Shown: one piece after another, positions 23,919-32,487 of the stretch
Position numbering within the stretch: the stretch's first letter is position 1
Layout of the letters: every line of letters begins with the position of its first letter
Origin: Nocardia niwae NBRC 108934 = DSM 45340
GTDB taxonomy: Bacteria; Actinomycetota; Actinomycetes; Mycobacteriales; Mycobacteriaceae
Assembly: GCF_001613465.1 (NCBI RefSeq)
Contig: NZ_BDCK01000015.1
Span: forward strand, 558,001-622,000
Direction: 5' to 3'
Length of the DNA stretch: 64,000 nt
Notes under the pieces: generated by a model
The model's input: only the letters and a program-made list of their open reading frames with translations
What the model was told of the DNA's origin: nothing
The model's database searches: none
Translations under genes and position numbers: made by a program

Positions 23919-25481
23919 TCAGGCGTTGGCCGGTTCCCCCTTCTCCGGCTGGTCGGCGGGTGGTTCGTCGACCGTCCGCTTCGGCCCGGTGAACCAGGTC
24001 CGGGCCGAGGCCAGCCACCAGACGCCGATCGCGCCCACCACACCGACCAACGTGATCGGCGCGTAATTCACAGTGGTCCAGGTGAATTCGCTGTGCCACG
24101 GATACCCGCGGGCGTCGGTCGGCAAGATGAACAGCAAGCTGATCAGCACGATCCACAGCAGCGCGACCACTCCGATCGGGCGATACCACGCACCCAGTTG
24201 CCAAGGGCCCGTGCGGAAGCGAGCTCCGTGCCGCTGCCGCAGCAGGATCGGGATGCCATAGGCGATATAGAGTCCGATGGTCGCGATCGAGGTAGCCGCG
24301 GCGTAGGCGGTGGGTGCGTTCGCCGGGGGCACCAGCATCGACGGGATAAGCAGCACGAACGCGAAGAAGGAGATGAACAGCACGGCGTGCACCGGCACTT
24401 TCCGCGCGGAAAGCCGCGACCAGAATCTCGATCCGGGCACCGCGCCGTCGCGCGCGAACGCGAACAGCATCCGGGAGGCGGAGGTCACCGAGGCATATCC
24501 GCAGAACAATTGCGCGACTGCCGCGATGATCAGCAGCAACCCCGACCAGAACCCGTTCAACGAGTTCTCCAGGATGTAGATCACCGGATAGCCACTGTTC
24601 TTGCCGGGATCCAGCGCGTCGTCCAGATTCGGAATGGCGAACGTCACCGCCATGATGAGCAGGTATCCGGCGATCGCCGACACGACGATCGTGCTGATGA
24701 TGCCTTTGGCCGCCATCCGCGAGGCGTCGTGCGTTTCCTCCGACATGTGCGCGGAGGCGTCGTAGCCGGTGAACGTGTACTGCGCGTGCAACAGGCCGAG
24801 CAGGAAACTGAACGCGACCCCGCCGAATCCGATCGCGCTGTTGTCGACCGTCTCGGTGAAGACCCATCCGGCACTCTGGTGGTGCCGCGCGCCGAAACCG
24901 AGGACCAGTACGAAGATCGCGACGCCACCGACGTGCCACCACGCGGAAACATTGTTGATCACCGCCGACAGATGGGGGCCGAGGACATTCAGGACGGCGT
25001 GCAGGACGAGTACGGCGGCGAATACGAGGAAGATCGCGGTGCGGTCGGTACCGATATCGATCCCGACGACGTTCAGCACGACGGTGGTGAAGATGGCCGC
25101 ACCATAATCGATCGCCGCGGTGACGGCGATCTGTCCGATCAGGTTGAACCATCCGGTGAACCAGCCCCACACCGGGCCGCCCAGTTCGGCGGCCCACCAG
25201 TACAGCCCGCCGGAGGTCGGATAAGCCGAGGCCAGTTCGGCCATGGCGAGTCCGACGAACAGCACCATGACCGACACCAGCGGCCACCCCCAGGCCATGG
25301 TGATGGGGCCGCCATTGGCCAAACCGATGCCGTAGCTGGCCAATCCACCGGTCAGGATGGACACGATCGTGAAGCTGATGGCGAAGTTGGAGAAGCCCGA
25401 CCAGGATCTGGCCAGTTCTTGCTTGTAGCCCAGTTCGGCGAGCCGACGTTCGTCGTCGGAAGGGGGTCGGGTCTCGGTCAT
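23919..25481 (-). CDS. APC-superfamily amino acid permease
   Basis: 520 residues with twelve predicted TM helices. The N-terminal signature DERRLAELGYKQELARSWSGFSNFAISFTIVSILTGG, then ASAYPTSGGLYWWAAELGGP and HAQYTFTGYDASAHMSEETHDASR are those of the amino acid/choline/GABA transporter branch of the APC superfamily. It should import an amino acid, amine or polyamine by proton or sodium symport; the substrate cannot be read. GGGAG lies six bases before the ATG at 25481. The gene stands alone on the minus strand, divergent from the flavoprotein reductase. Confidence 0.88.
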   Translation of the reverse strand: MTETRPPSDDERRLAELGYKQELARSWSGFSNFAISFTIVSILTGGLASYGIGLANGGPITMAWGWPLVSVMVLFVGLAMAELASAYPTSGGLYWWAAELGGPVWGWFTGWFNLIGQIAVTAAIDYGAAIFTTVVLNVVGIDIGTDRTAIFLVFAAVLVLHAVLNVLGPHLSAVINNVSAWWHVGGVAIFVLVLGFGARHHQSAGWVFTETVDNSAIGFGGVAFSFLLGLLHAQYTFTGYDASAHMSEETHDASRMAAKGIISTIVVSAIAGYLLIMAVTFAIPNLDDALDPGKNSGYPVIYILENSLNGFWSGLLLIIAAVAQLFCGYASVTSASRMLFAFARDGAVPGSRFWSRLSARKVPVHAVLFISFFAFVLLIPSMLVPPANAPTAYAAATSIATIGLYIAYGIPILLRQRHGARFRTGPWQLGAWYRPIGVVALLWIVLISLLFILPTDARGYPWHSEFTWTTVNYAPITLVGVVGAIGVWWLASARTWFTGPKRTVDEPPADQPEKGEPANA

Positions 25482-25632
25482 GTCGTGCTCCCGGGTGAAA
25501 ACGCTGCCCTCATACCGCGTTTGCAGAAGATCAGTGTGAAGTACTGATCGGTCAACCGCAGCCCAACCAGCAAATCCGCGAAACGACGGGCCCGGCGCCC
25601 GCTCGGGGGATACCGAACGTAGCGTGAGGAGC

Positions 25633-27006
25633 ATGAGCGAGCGACTGGTGGTCATCGGCGGTGACGCGACGGGGATGTCGGCGGCCTCGCAGGCGCGCCG
25701 GATGAAGGACGCGAGCGCGCTGGAGATCGTCGTGTTCGAACGCGGCGGGTTCACCTCGTACTCGGCCTGCGGCATCCCGTACTGGGTCGGCGGCCACGTC
25801 GCCGAACGCGACGCCCTGATCGCTCGCACCCCGGAAGAACACCGCTCCCGCGAGATCGACCTGCGATTGCGCACCGAGGTCACCGAGATCGACGTCGACG
25901 CCGCCCGCGTGCGCTACCGCGACCGAGAAACCGGTGCGTCGGCATGGCTGCCCTACGACCACCTGGTGATCGCCACCGGCGCCCGCCCGGTGCGGCCACC
26001 GCTGCCCGGAATCGACGCCGACGGCGTGCACGGCGTGCAGACCCTCGATGACGGGCAGGCCCTGCTCGGGACGCTGGAGCGGGCGCGTGGCAACCGCGCC
26101 GTCGTGGTCGGCGCGGGCTACATCGGCGTGGAGATGGCGGAGGCGCTCATCCGGCGGGGCTACGACGTCACGATGGTCAACCGCGGACCGGAACCGATGT
26201 CCACGCTCGACCCCGACATGGGCGCCCTGGTGCGCGACGCCATGTGCGGCATGGGCATCAAGGTGGTCGGTGACGCGGAGGTGTCCGAGCTGCGGACCGG
26301 TGCCGACGGCCGGGTTGCCGCGGTCGTCACCGACACCGCGGAATACCCGGCGGACGTCGTGGTGCTCGGCATCGGCGTGCGCCCGGAGACCGAACTGGCC
26401 CGCGCCGCCGGTCTGCCGCTGGGACAGACCGGCGGGCTGCGCACCGATCTCGCCATGCGGGTGCGCGGTCACGAGAACATCTGGGCGGGCGGCGATTGTG
26501 TCGAGGTGCTGGATCTGGTCTCCGGCCGTGCCCGCCACATTCCGCTGGGCACCCACGCCAACAAGCACGGTCAGATCATCGGCGCGAACATCGGCGGGGG
26601 ATACGCGGTCTTTCCCGGCGTCGTGGGCACCGCGGTGAGCAAGGTATGCGAACTCGAGGTAGCCCGGACGGGGCTCCGCGAGAAGGACGCTCACGCGGCG
26701 GGCCTGCAATACGTAACCGTCACGGTCGAATCCACCAACCGCGCCGGCTATTACCCGGACGCCCGGCCGATGACGGTGAAGATGCTCGCCGAACGTTTCA
26801 CCGGCCGCTTGCTCGGCGCCCAGATCGTAGGCCGCGAAGGCGCGGGCAAACGCGTCGACATCGCGGCGGTCGCACTGACCGCCCGGATGACGGTGGAGCA
26901 GATGACGATGCTCGACCTCGGCTACGCACCGCCGTTCTCCCCGGTGTGGGACCCGGTACTGGTGGCCGCGCGCAAGGCTGTCACCGCCGTTCGCCAACGC
27001 GGGTAG
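25633..27006 (+). CDS. FAD/NAD(P)-dependent disulfide reductase (CoA-disulfide reductase/NADH-oxidase-like)
   Basis: 457 residues, pyridine nucleotide-disulfide oxidoreductase class with a single active-site cysteine. FAD-binding GGDATGMSAA at the start, the redox Cys46 in SYSACGIPYWVGG, NAD(P)-binding VVVGAGYIGVEMAE, second FAD motif IWAGGDCVE and a C-terminal dimerisation domain. Members reduce CoA disulfide or related thiols, or O2 to water. GAGGAGC places the start at ATG 25633. It is divergent from the permease gene. Confidence 0.85.
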   Translation: MSERLVVIGGDATGMSAASQARRMKDASALEIVVFERGGFTSYSACGIPYWVGGHVAERDALIARTPEEHRSREIDLRLRTEVTEIDVDAARVRYRDRETGASAWLPYDHLVIATGARPVRPPLPGIDADGVHGVQTLDDGQALLGTLERARGNRAVVVGAGYIGVEMAEALIRRGYDVTMVNRGPEPMSTLDPDMGALVRDAMCGMGIKVVGDAEVSELRTGADGRVAAVVTDTAEYPADVVVLGIGVRPETELARAAGLPLGQTGGLRTDLAMRVRGHENIWAGGDCVEVLDLVSGRARHIPLGTHANKHGQIIGANIGGGYAVFPGVVGTAVSKVCELEVARTGLREKDAHAAGLQYVTVTVESTNRAGYYPDARPMTVKMLAERFTGRLLGAQIVGREGAGKRVDIAAVALTARMTVEQMTMLDLGYAPPFSPVWDPVLVAARKAVTAVRQRG

Positions 27007-27011
27007 CGCGC

Positions 27012-27404
27012 TCAGGCGCCGAACAGTTCGAGCAGCTCGGTCTTGCCGAACATGACCGCGGCGTCGCGGGCCGACGGGGCGCCCGCGTCGGGGTCGGCCC
27101 CCGCCGCGGCGAGCCGGCGCACGATGTCGGTCTCGCCTTTGAATACCGCTCCGGCCAGAGGCGTCTGGCCCTTGTCGTTCGCCCGGTTCGGATCGGCAGA
27201 CCGCTGCAGGAGCGCTGCCACGGCCTCGGCGTGCCCGTGGTAGGAGGCGAGCATGAGCAGCGTGTCCCCGGCCTCGTTGGTGAGGTCGACCGGCACGCCC
27301 GCGTCCACGTAGGCGGCCAGCCTCGCGGCGTCTCCGTGCCGGGCGAAGTCGAACACCTTGGTGGCCAGTTCGAGCAGTTCCGGGTCGATTTCGTCGGCGT
27401 TCAT
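27012..27404 (-). CDS. Ankyrin-repeat protein
   Basis: 130 residues with about three ankyrin repeats (about 18-125): VFDFARHGDAARLAAYVDAGVPVDLTNEAGDTLLMLASYHGHAEAVAALLQRSADPNRANDKGQTPLAGAVFKGETDIVRRLAAAGADPD. No signal peptide. AGGAG lies seven bases before the ATG at 27404. It is a protein-binding module with no enzyme domain and lies 31 nt downstream of udgX on the same strand, so co-transcription is likely. A functional link to uracil repair is not established. Confidence 0.88.
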   Translation of the reverse strand: MNADEIDPELLELATKVFDFARHGDAARLAAYVDAGVPVDLTNEAGDTLLMLASYHGHAEAVAALLQRSADPNRANDKGQTPLAGAVFKGETDIVRRLAAAGADPDAGAPSARDAAVMFGKTELLELFGA

Positions 27405-27435
27405 CCGCTCACTCCTGTCGTGGGCCGCGCGCGGG

Positions 27436-28068
27436 TCAGCGCGTCGCCGCGGATTTTCCCAGTTGTTCCCGCACGATGCGCAGATCGGCGACGAAGGCTT
27501 CGTAGGCGGCGGTCCGGTCGGGCGCGCGCAGCACCGACGACGGGTGCACGGTGGCGATCGCGCGGAAGTCCGCGGTCTCGACGACCTCACCGCGGCGAGT
27601 GCTGACCTTGAACGACGGGCCGAGCAGCGCCTGCGCGGCGATGGCGCCGAGGCACACCACCAGCCGTGGACGCAGCAGGCCGAGTTCGGCGTCGAGCCAC
27701 GCCGAACAGGCGACCACCTCGGTGCGGCCGGGTTGCTTGTGAATCCGTCGCTTGCCGCGCTCCACGAACTTGAAATGCTTCACCGCGTTGGTCAGGTAGG
27801 CCGCGTCGCGGTCGATGCCGGCATCGGCCAGCGCCCGGTCGAGCAGCCGTCCCGCCGGGCCGACGAACGGCTGTCCGGCCACGTCCTCCTGATCGCCGGG
27901 TTGCTCGCCGATCAGCACCACGTCCGCGTCCGGGGGACCGGCGCCGAAGACCGTTTGCGTGGCGTGGCGGTAGAGATCGCAGCCCCGGCAGTCGCAGGCT
28001 GCTCGCCGCAGCCGCGCCAGATCCGCGTCCTGCGGTACGAACATCGCGGCGCCGGGCGCCTTCGTCAC
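27436..28068 (-). CDS. udgX: UdgX-type uracil-DNA glycosylase
   Basis: 210 residues, UDG superfamily. Motif A GEQPGDQEDVAGQPFVGPAG (54-73), the extra loop KRRIH (106-110) and motif B VHPSSVLR identify UdgX rather than family 4 or 5. Cys-x2-Cys near residue 27 plus later cysteines are the expected iron-sulfur ligands. In M. smegmatis, UdgX forms an unusually stable covalent complex with the abasic site through the His of KRRIH, and that His is present here. GTG start with AGGAGG upstream. The ankyrin gene follows. Confidence 0.9.
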   Translation of the reverse strand: MTKAPGAAMFVPQDADLARLRRAACDCRGCDLYRHATQTVFGAGPPDADVVLIGEQPGDQEDVAGQPFVGPAGRLLDRALADAGIDRDAAYLTNAVKHFKFVERGKRRIHKQPGRTEVVACSAWLDAELGLLRPRLVVCLGAIAAQALLGPSFKVSTRRGEVVETADFRAIATVHPSSVLRAPDRTAAYEAFVADLRIVREQLGKSAATR

Positions 28069-28230
28069 TGTCCGCCTCCTGCCTTCGGTGGGGCCGCGAC
28101 GGCTGTCGCGGAGCTCCTCTGCCGCTTGTGCTGGTGGCGGCTTACCCGTTTCGGCGGCCCTCACGCGTGGGTCGCGACTCTCCCTACCACGTGCTGAACG
28201 ACGCGCCATGGGTCGGTATAGTCGCCGCGG

Positions 28231-29538
28231 ATGAGTAGTGTCACCGCCACCGCCGGAACGCCGATGTCCCAGAACCGTCGACTCGGGCGTGTGCTGCGGG
28301 CGGCGCCGGTCCTGTCGCTCGCGTTCTCCGCGTTCTGCCTCCTGACACCGGTCTGGCCGTTCCACAAGATCACCGGCGGGTTCATCGACCTGCAGGTGTA
28401 TCGACTGGGCGTGGATGCCATGCGGCACGGCGCCGATATGTACGGGCAACTGCCGCAGACCACCATCGGGGCGGGTTTGCCGTTCATCTATCCGCCGTTC
28501 GCCGCGCTCGCGCTGGGCCCGTTCGCGATGCTGCCGTGGGATGTGGCCGCCTTCAGCTTCTTCGTCTCCTCGGTGGCCGCACTGGCCCTCACCCTCTATC
28601 TGGTGGCGCGGCGGGTATGGCCGGAGGAGTCGCAGCGGCGGCTGGCGGTGTGGGCCACCGCGTGCGCGACTCCTTTGGGCCTGCTGCTGGAGCCGATCCA
28701 CTCCACGCTGGATTTCGGTCAAGTCAATCTGCTGCTGATGGCGTTGGTCGCCGCCGACTGCCTCACGCATAAACCACGCTGGCCCCGGGGCATGCTGATC
28801 GGCATCGCGGCCGCGATCAAGCTGACGCCCGCGGCGTTCGTGCTCTACTTTCTGGTCCGCCGGGACTATCGCGCGGCCGCGACCGCCGCGGTCACCGGTG
28901 CGGCGGCCACGGCGCTCGGTTTCGCGATCCTGCCGAAGGAATCCGTCAAGTATTGGTTCGGCGGTCTCGGCAACGTCTCCGGGCTGAGCGGCTCGGCCTT
29001 CCATACCAATCAGTCGATTCAGGCGGTGTTCTCCCGGTTCGAAGTGCCTGAGCCTGCCTTCACCATGATCTGGCTGGTACTCGGTGCCCTGTTGCTGGTT
29101 CTGGTCGTCGCCGCGATGCGCCGGGCGGCCGACCTGCCCGCGCTCGCGTTGGCCCTCAATGCCGTCTTCACCCTGCTCGTCTCGCCGATCTCCTGGTCGC
29201 ACCACTGGGTATGGATCGCGCCCGCGTTGTTCGCCGTGGTCGGCTACGCGACTCGCCTTCCGCTGCGGCGGGCGATCGGGTGGTGGGTGACGTTCGTGGT
29301 CACCGCGGCGGTGTTCGTCATCGGCCCGCACAACTGGCTGCCCGACGGCGAGCACCGGGAAACCGCCTGGACGCCCTGGCAGCACTTCATCGGCAACACC
29401 TATGTCTGGTTCAGTGTGGTGCTGGTCGTGCTTTTCCTGGTCGCGAGCAAGCGCACCGTCGCCGCGCGCGCGAACCCGTCGTCCGACGGGACGCTCCGGG
29501 CGGCCGACGACGCGCCCTCGGCGCTGACCGCGCGCTGA
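28231..29538 (+). CDS. GT87-family polyprenyl-dependent mannosyltransferase
   Basis: 435 residues, about ten TM helices. DLQVYRLGVDAMRHGADMYG near the N-terminus places the catalytic Asp in the first external loop of GT-C enzymes; FIYPPFAAL, LDFGQVNLLLMALVAAD and KLTPAAFVLYFL are GT87 (DUF2029) signatures. In mycolic-acid actinobacteria these enzymes add alpha-1,2-mannose to phosphatidylinositol mannosides or lipoarabinomannan on the outer membrane face, using polyprenyl-phosphomannose. Which of those this one serves is open. An ATG at 28264 is an alternative start. Confidence 0.82.
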   Translation: MSSVTATAGTPMSQNRRLGRVLRAAPVLSLAFSAFCLLTPVWPFHKITGGFIDLQVYRLGVDAMRHGADMYGQLPQTTIGAGLPFIYPPFAALALGPFAMLPWDVAAFSFFVSSVAALALTLYLVARRVWPEESQRRLAVWATACATPLGLLLEPIHSTLDFGQVNLLLMALVAADCLTHKPRWPRGMLIGIAAAIKLTPAAFVLYFLVRRDYRAAATAAVTGAAATALGFAILPKESVKYWFGGLGNVSGLSGSAFHTNQSIQAVFSRFEVPEPAFTMIWLVLGALLLVLVVAAMRRAADLPALALALNAVFTLLVSPISWSHHWVWIAPALFAVVGYATRLPLRRAIGWWVTFVVTAAVFVIGPHNWLPDGEHRETAWTPWQHFIGNTYVWFSVVLVVLFLVASKRTVAARANPSSDGTLRAADDAPSALTAR

Positions 29539-29566
29539 GGCGCGCCCGGGCAGCGATCCTCGCGCG

Positions 29567-30013
29567 TCACCCCATGCCGGGCGCGGAGGGCGCGACGAAG
29601 AGGAAGCTCTTCTCTTCGACACGCTGCTCGATGCGCCATCGTCCGTCTACGCGGACGAATGTGTCCAAGTACCAGAGCCCGCACAGCATCATCGTCGGCG
29701 GTCCGTCACCGCCGGACACCATCATCGGGTTGTGGCACATCGTCCGCCCGGTGGCCGTGTCACCGTCGATTTGGATGGACGAGTTGCTGATCAGGTGCTG
29801 GAAGGCGGGGAAGTTGGGCAGGACGGAGGCGAGGAACTCCTTCGTCGTCGCCAGATCGCCCACCGAGCCGCCCATGGCGGAGTAGTCGATATGAGCGTCG
29901 GGCGTGAACACTTCGTCCAGTAGGTCCCACTGCCGGGTGTCGACCGCGTGCGAATATCGCACCATCAGGTCTTCGATCTCGAATCGATCCGAGATCTCCT
30001 GCAACGACAGCAT
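29567..30013 (-). CDS. SnoaL-like (NTF2-fold) protein
   Basis: 148 residues: ISDRFEIEDLMVRYSHAVDTRQWDLLDEVFTPDAHIDYSAMGG, HLISNSSIQIDGDTATGRTMCHNPM and LWYLDTFVRVDGRWRIEQR form the cone-shaped NTF2/SnoaL fold, with Tyr and Asp residues of the polar pocket. The family includes hydroxysteroid isomerases, dehydratases and binding proteins, so the reaction cannot be assigned. It is convergent with the mannosyltransferase gene. Confidence 0.8.
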   Translation of the reverse strand: MLSLQEISDRFEIEDLMVRYSHAVDTRQWDLLDEVFTPDAHIDYSAMGGSVGDLATTKEFLASVLPNFPAFQHLISNSSIQIDGDTATGRTMCHNPMMVSGGDGPPTMMLCGLWYLDTFVRVDGRWRIEQRVEEKSFLFVAPSAPGMG

Positions 30014-30085
30014 GCCTGCCTCCTCTTGACGTCGATATCCGGGTTATGTCACCAGGATTCGGCAGGTGAGGCAAGGTCCGTACGG

Positions 30086-30277
30086 TTACGCCTTGTGCGG
30101 CAGGATGTTCAGTACCAGCGTGAGCCCCGCCACAATGCTCACGCACGCCACCAGGGTGGTGAGCGCCGATTGGGTGATCATCGCGATGCCGATCGAAAAG
30201 GCAAGGCACGTGGTCAAAGCGAGCGCGCCGGTTCCCGGTTCCACACCGGCGATCCGGGTTGGTCGGTGATCCGTCAT
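30086..30277 (-). CDS. Small two-TM membrane protein
   Basis: 63 residues: a short polar N-terminus, then two hydrophobic helices (about 18-36 and 40-58) and a basic end NILPHKA. The RBS is weak, but a SigF-type promoter (GTTT-N16-GGGTAT) ends 10 nt before the ATG, which would make the mRNA nearly leaderless; the two observations support each other. Family unknown. Confidence 0.55.
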   Translation of the reverse strand: MTDHRPTRIAGVEPGTGALALTTCLAFSIGIAMITQSALTTLVACVSIVAGLTLVLNILPHKA

Positions 30278-30286
30278 AGCTATGTA

Positions 30287-30312
30287 ATACCCAGGCGGCG
30301 CCGTTACGAAAC
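30287..30312 (-). promoter_or_regulatory. SigF-type promoter for the small membrane protein
   Basis: Minus strand: GTTT (30312-30309), 16-nt spacer, GGGTAT (30292-30287). It directs transcription to begin almost at the ATG at 30277. Confidence 0.6.
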
Positions 30313-30407
30313 CGTGATGGAGGGTGGGATTCCGCCTCGGGCGTGTACGCAGGTCAGTTGCGATAGGGGTGCCGTTCCGGTGCGGCCCGCACGCGCCGGG
30401 GCATACA

Positions 30408-30419
30408 GTACGTACGTAC
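30408..30419. promoter_or_regulatory. Palindromic GTAC repeat upstream of the tam-like gene
   Basis: GTACGTACGTAC, a perfect 12-bp palindrome made of three GTAC units, 28 bp before the GTG at 30448. It looks like a dimeric-repressor operator; no regulator can be named. The site overlaps the likely promoter region. Confidence 0.4.
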
Positions 30420-30447
30420 GGTTTGGTAGAGCCTTTCGGAGCGGCCT

Positions 30448-31212
30448 GTGTGGGATCCTCAGCAATACCTCGCGTTCGACGACCATCGGTCCCGCCCTTT
30501 CTTCGACCTGCTGTCCCGGGTGCCGGCGGACGGACCGCGGGTGGTGGTCGACCTGGGCTGCGGGCCGGGCCATCTCACGGAGGTACTCGCCCAGCGCTGG
30601 CCCGGCTCGATCGTGCGCGCGCTCGACTCGTCACCGGAGATGGTCGCGGCCGCGCGGGGCCGCGGCATCGACGCGACGCTCGGATCGGTGCAGGCCTGGC
30701 AGCCGAGCGCCGAGACCGATGTCGTGGTCTGTAATGCCGTGCTCCAGTGGGTGCCCGGACATCCCGGTCTGCTGGCTCGATGGATGCGTCAGCTCCCCAC
30801 GGGCGCATTCTTGGCGGTTCAGGTACCCGGGAACTTCGACGCCGCCTCTCATCGGGCGATCCGTCAGGTGGCCGCCCGGGACGAGTGGCGCGACAGTCTC
30901 GGCGGAGCGGGCATCCTGGAACCACGGGCGGTGCTCGATCCCGGCGAATACGCCGACCTGCTCAGCGCGGCGGGCGGGGCTGTCGATGCGTGGGAGACGA
31001 CTTATCTGCAGCGTTTGAACGGTGACGATCCGGTCCTCGAGTGGGTCACCGGCACGGCGCTGCGACCTGTGCGCGGCGTCCTCGACGACGGCCGGTGGCA
31101 GGAATTCACCGCGCAACTCGCCCCGTTGCTGCGCAGCGCCTACCCCCGGCGGGCCGATGGTACGACCTGGCTGCCGTTCCGGCGCGTCTTCGCCGTCGCC
31201 CGGAAGCGGTAG
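30448..31212 (+). CDS. tam: Trans-aconitate 2-methyltransferase-like protein
   Basis: 254 residues, class I SAM methyltransferase. It begins MWDPQQYLAFDDHRSRPFFDLLSRV, typical of Tam; motif I is VVVDLGCGPGHLTEVL, followed by ALDSSPEMVAAARGRG, VVCNAVLQWVPGH, and a C-terminal GTTWLPFRRVFAVARK. Tam methylates trans-aconitate, a toxic by-product of the citric acid cycle, to its monomethyl ester. Start GTG at 30448. The short palindromic repeat upstream suggests repressor control. Confidence 0.85.
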   Translation: MWDPQQYLAFDDHRSRPFFDLLSRVPADGPRVVVDLGCGPGHLTEVLAQRWPGSIVRALDSSPEMVAAARGRGIDATLGSVQAWQPSAETDVVVCNAVLQWVPGHPGLLARWMRQLPTGAFLAVQVPGNFDAASHRAIRQVAARDEWRDSLGGAGILEPRAVLDPGEYADLLSAAGGAVDAWETTYLQRLNGDDPVLEWVTGTALRPVRGVLDDGRWQEFTAQLAPLLRSAYPRRADGTTWLPFRRVFAVARKR

Positions 31213-31335
31213 CGCCGGGGTCGGCGTCAGCGGACAAGGCTCGGACAATCGAATGTCCGCGCATCGCGTTCGGCCGGATCGCCGCGGTGACCCGGCGCGC
31301 GGCGACGGCGGTGCCCGCATTCCGTGCGCGGCTTG

Positions 31336-31620
31336 TCACCTGGCCTGCTCGTGTGCCGTGGACAGCAGCCGGTCGACGCGGCTGCGCAGTTCACCGGTCA
31401 CGGCGGGCACGCCGATCGACGGGAGTTCGGCAGCCACGTTGGCCGCGAGAATCCGCAGCTTGGTGTTTGTTTCCTGGGATCGGACGCGCAGGATGGCGAA
31501 CGCTTGTTCGGCGTCGAGGCCGTAGACGAGCATCACCGCGCCTTTGGCTTGTTCGATCACCGCCCGCGCGGCTACCGGATCGAGGTCACCGGCCGCTATG
31601 CCGTCAGCGTCGTAGCTCAC
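31336..31620 (-). CDS. Stand-alone ANTAR-domain protein
   Basis: 94 residues consisting almost only of an ANTAR domain: ARAVIEQAKGAVMLVYGLDAEQAF, RSQETNTKLRILAANV, then a C-terminal helix RLLSTAHEQ. It closely matches the ANTAR half of the PAS-ANTAR protein at 5937-6674 and looks like a paralogue without the sensor. ANTAR proteins bind paired hairpins in nascent mRNA and prevent termination. GTG start; a degenerate SigF-like motif (GTGT-N15-GGGTA, 31654-31631) lies just upstream. Confidence 0.8.
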   Translation of the reverse strand: MSYDADGIAAGDLDPVAARAVIEQAKGAVMLVYGLDAEQAFAILRVRSQETNTKLRILAANVAAELPSIGVPAVTGELRSRVDRLLSTAHEQAR

Positions 31621-31796
31621 ATGTACGCACTACCCGTCCATGGCGGTCCGACACGGGCTGACGGAGGGGAACGAGGACGCGGGGGATGTCCTCGGCTCCG
31701 CGGAAGGGTTGACGCGAGCGACGCGGATCGCGATACTTCGAACGTCATAGCGATTGCGTATAACTTGTCCTGCGGAAACCCGACGGAGACAGATCA

Positions 31797-32078
31797 ATGA
31801 TGATCCATACGGCAGTCGAAACATTTATTCTGGCTCAGGTGGACGACCCGGTCCCCGAGGCCCCCCCGAACTCGGAGAAAATTCTCCAGCTGTTCCGGTA
31901 TTTCACATGGTTCGTGATTCTGTCCGGCGTCACCGGAATCACTTATGCCGGCGGCAGATTCGCATGGGAGAAGTGGAACGGTGGTCCACTGGCGTCGGCG
32001 AAGATGGTCGCCGGCGGTATGCTCGGCGGAGTCATCGCCACCAGTGCGGGGACGATAATGAATGCGCTGATCGGCTGA
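31797..32078 (+). CDS. Two-TM small membrane protein, pilin-subunit-like topology
   Basis: 93 residues: a Pro-rich external start (DDPVPEAPPNSEKIL), TM1 about 35-52 (FTWFVILSGVTGITYAGG), a short charged loop (RFAWEKWNGGPLASAK), then TM2 about 70-90 (MVAGGMLGGVIATSAGTIMNALI). Size, two helices and a glycine-rich second helix resemble VirB2/TrbC-type subunits and proteins of actinobacterial conjugative elements, but no other transfer gene is nearby, so the resemblance is weak evidence. GGAG lies about nine bases before the ATG pair at 31797/31800. Confidence 0.6.
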   Translation: MMIHTAVETFILAQVDDPVPEAPPNSEKILQLFRYFTWFVILSGVTGITYAGGRFAWEKWNGGPLASAKMVAGGMLGGVIATSAGTIMNALIG

Positions 32079-32123
32079 GGCGCAGGGCCGCACGGCATTT
32101 ACCCGCCGTGCGCCCCTCCGCCA

Positions 32124-32324
32124 TCAGTCGTCGACCTCCAGTTCGACCAGTTGTCCTGGCGTGAATGATTTCTCGCGCCGGTTGGTTTCCACACCGAAAA
32201 CGGCGACCACGAGGTCGCCGCCCGGCTGGACCACTCCCGCCTGCGTCAGGGTGCCGTATCCGACAACGGATTCGCCGACATGATCGGCGAGCTCCGCGGC
32301 GGGAACACGAATTGTCCTGCTCAT
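32124..32324 (-). CDS. Small conserved beta-rich protein
   Basis: 66 residues: MSRTIRVPAAELADHVGESVVGYGTLTQAGVVQPGGDLVVAVFGVE, ending ELEVDD. The pattern suggests a small beta-barrel; no signal or TM. GAGGTG precedes the ATG at suitable spacing. I do not recognise the family. It is convergent with the two-TM protein gene. Confidence 0.5.
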   Translation of the reverse strand: MSRTIRVPAAELADHVGESVVGYGTLTQAGVVQPGGDLVVAVFGVETNRREKSFTPGQLVELEVDD

Positions 32325-32487
32325 GAGGCACCTCTATCGGGTCGAAGTGTCACGGGTTGCGGTGTCACTGTTCGCAGGACTCGATCCTAATCCGCGGCGA
32401 CAGGCGCAGAACCCCCCGGTTGCCGCCGAATCGCACCGCGGTGCTCGATCCGCCACAAACTCCGCCGTCGAGACGGAATTCCGTGTG

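Noticed and set aside
30408..30419. GTAC tandem repeat as a microsatellite or mobile-element target duplication
   Set aside because: Only three units, no flanking inverted repeats or transposase; an operator reading fits better.
31797..32078. Evidence for an integrated conjugative element or prophage
   Set aside because: No integrase, att repeats, tRNA or transfer genes are seen within several kb of the pilin-like ORF.
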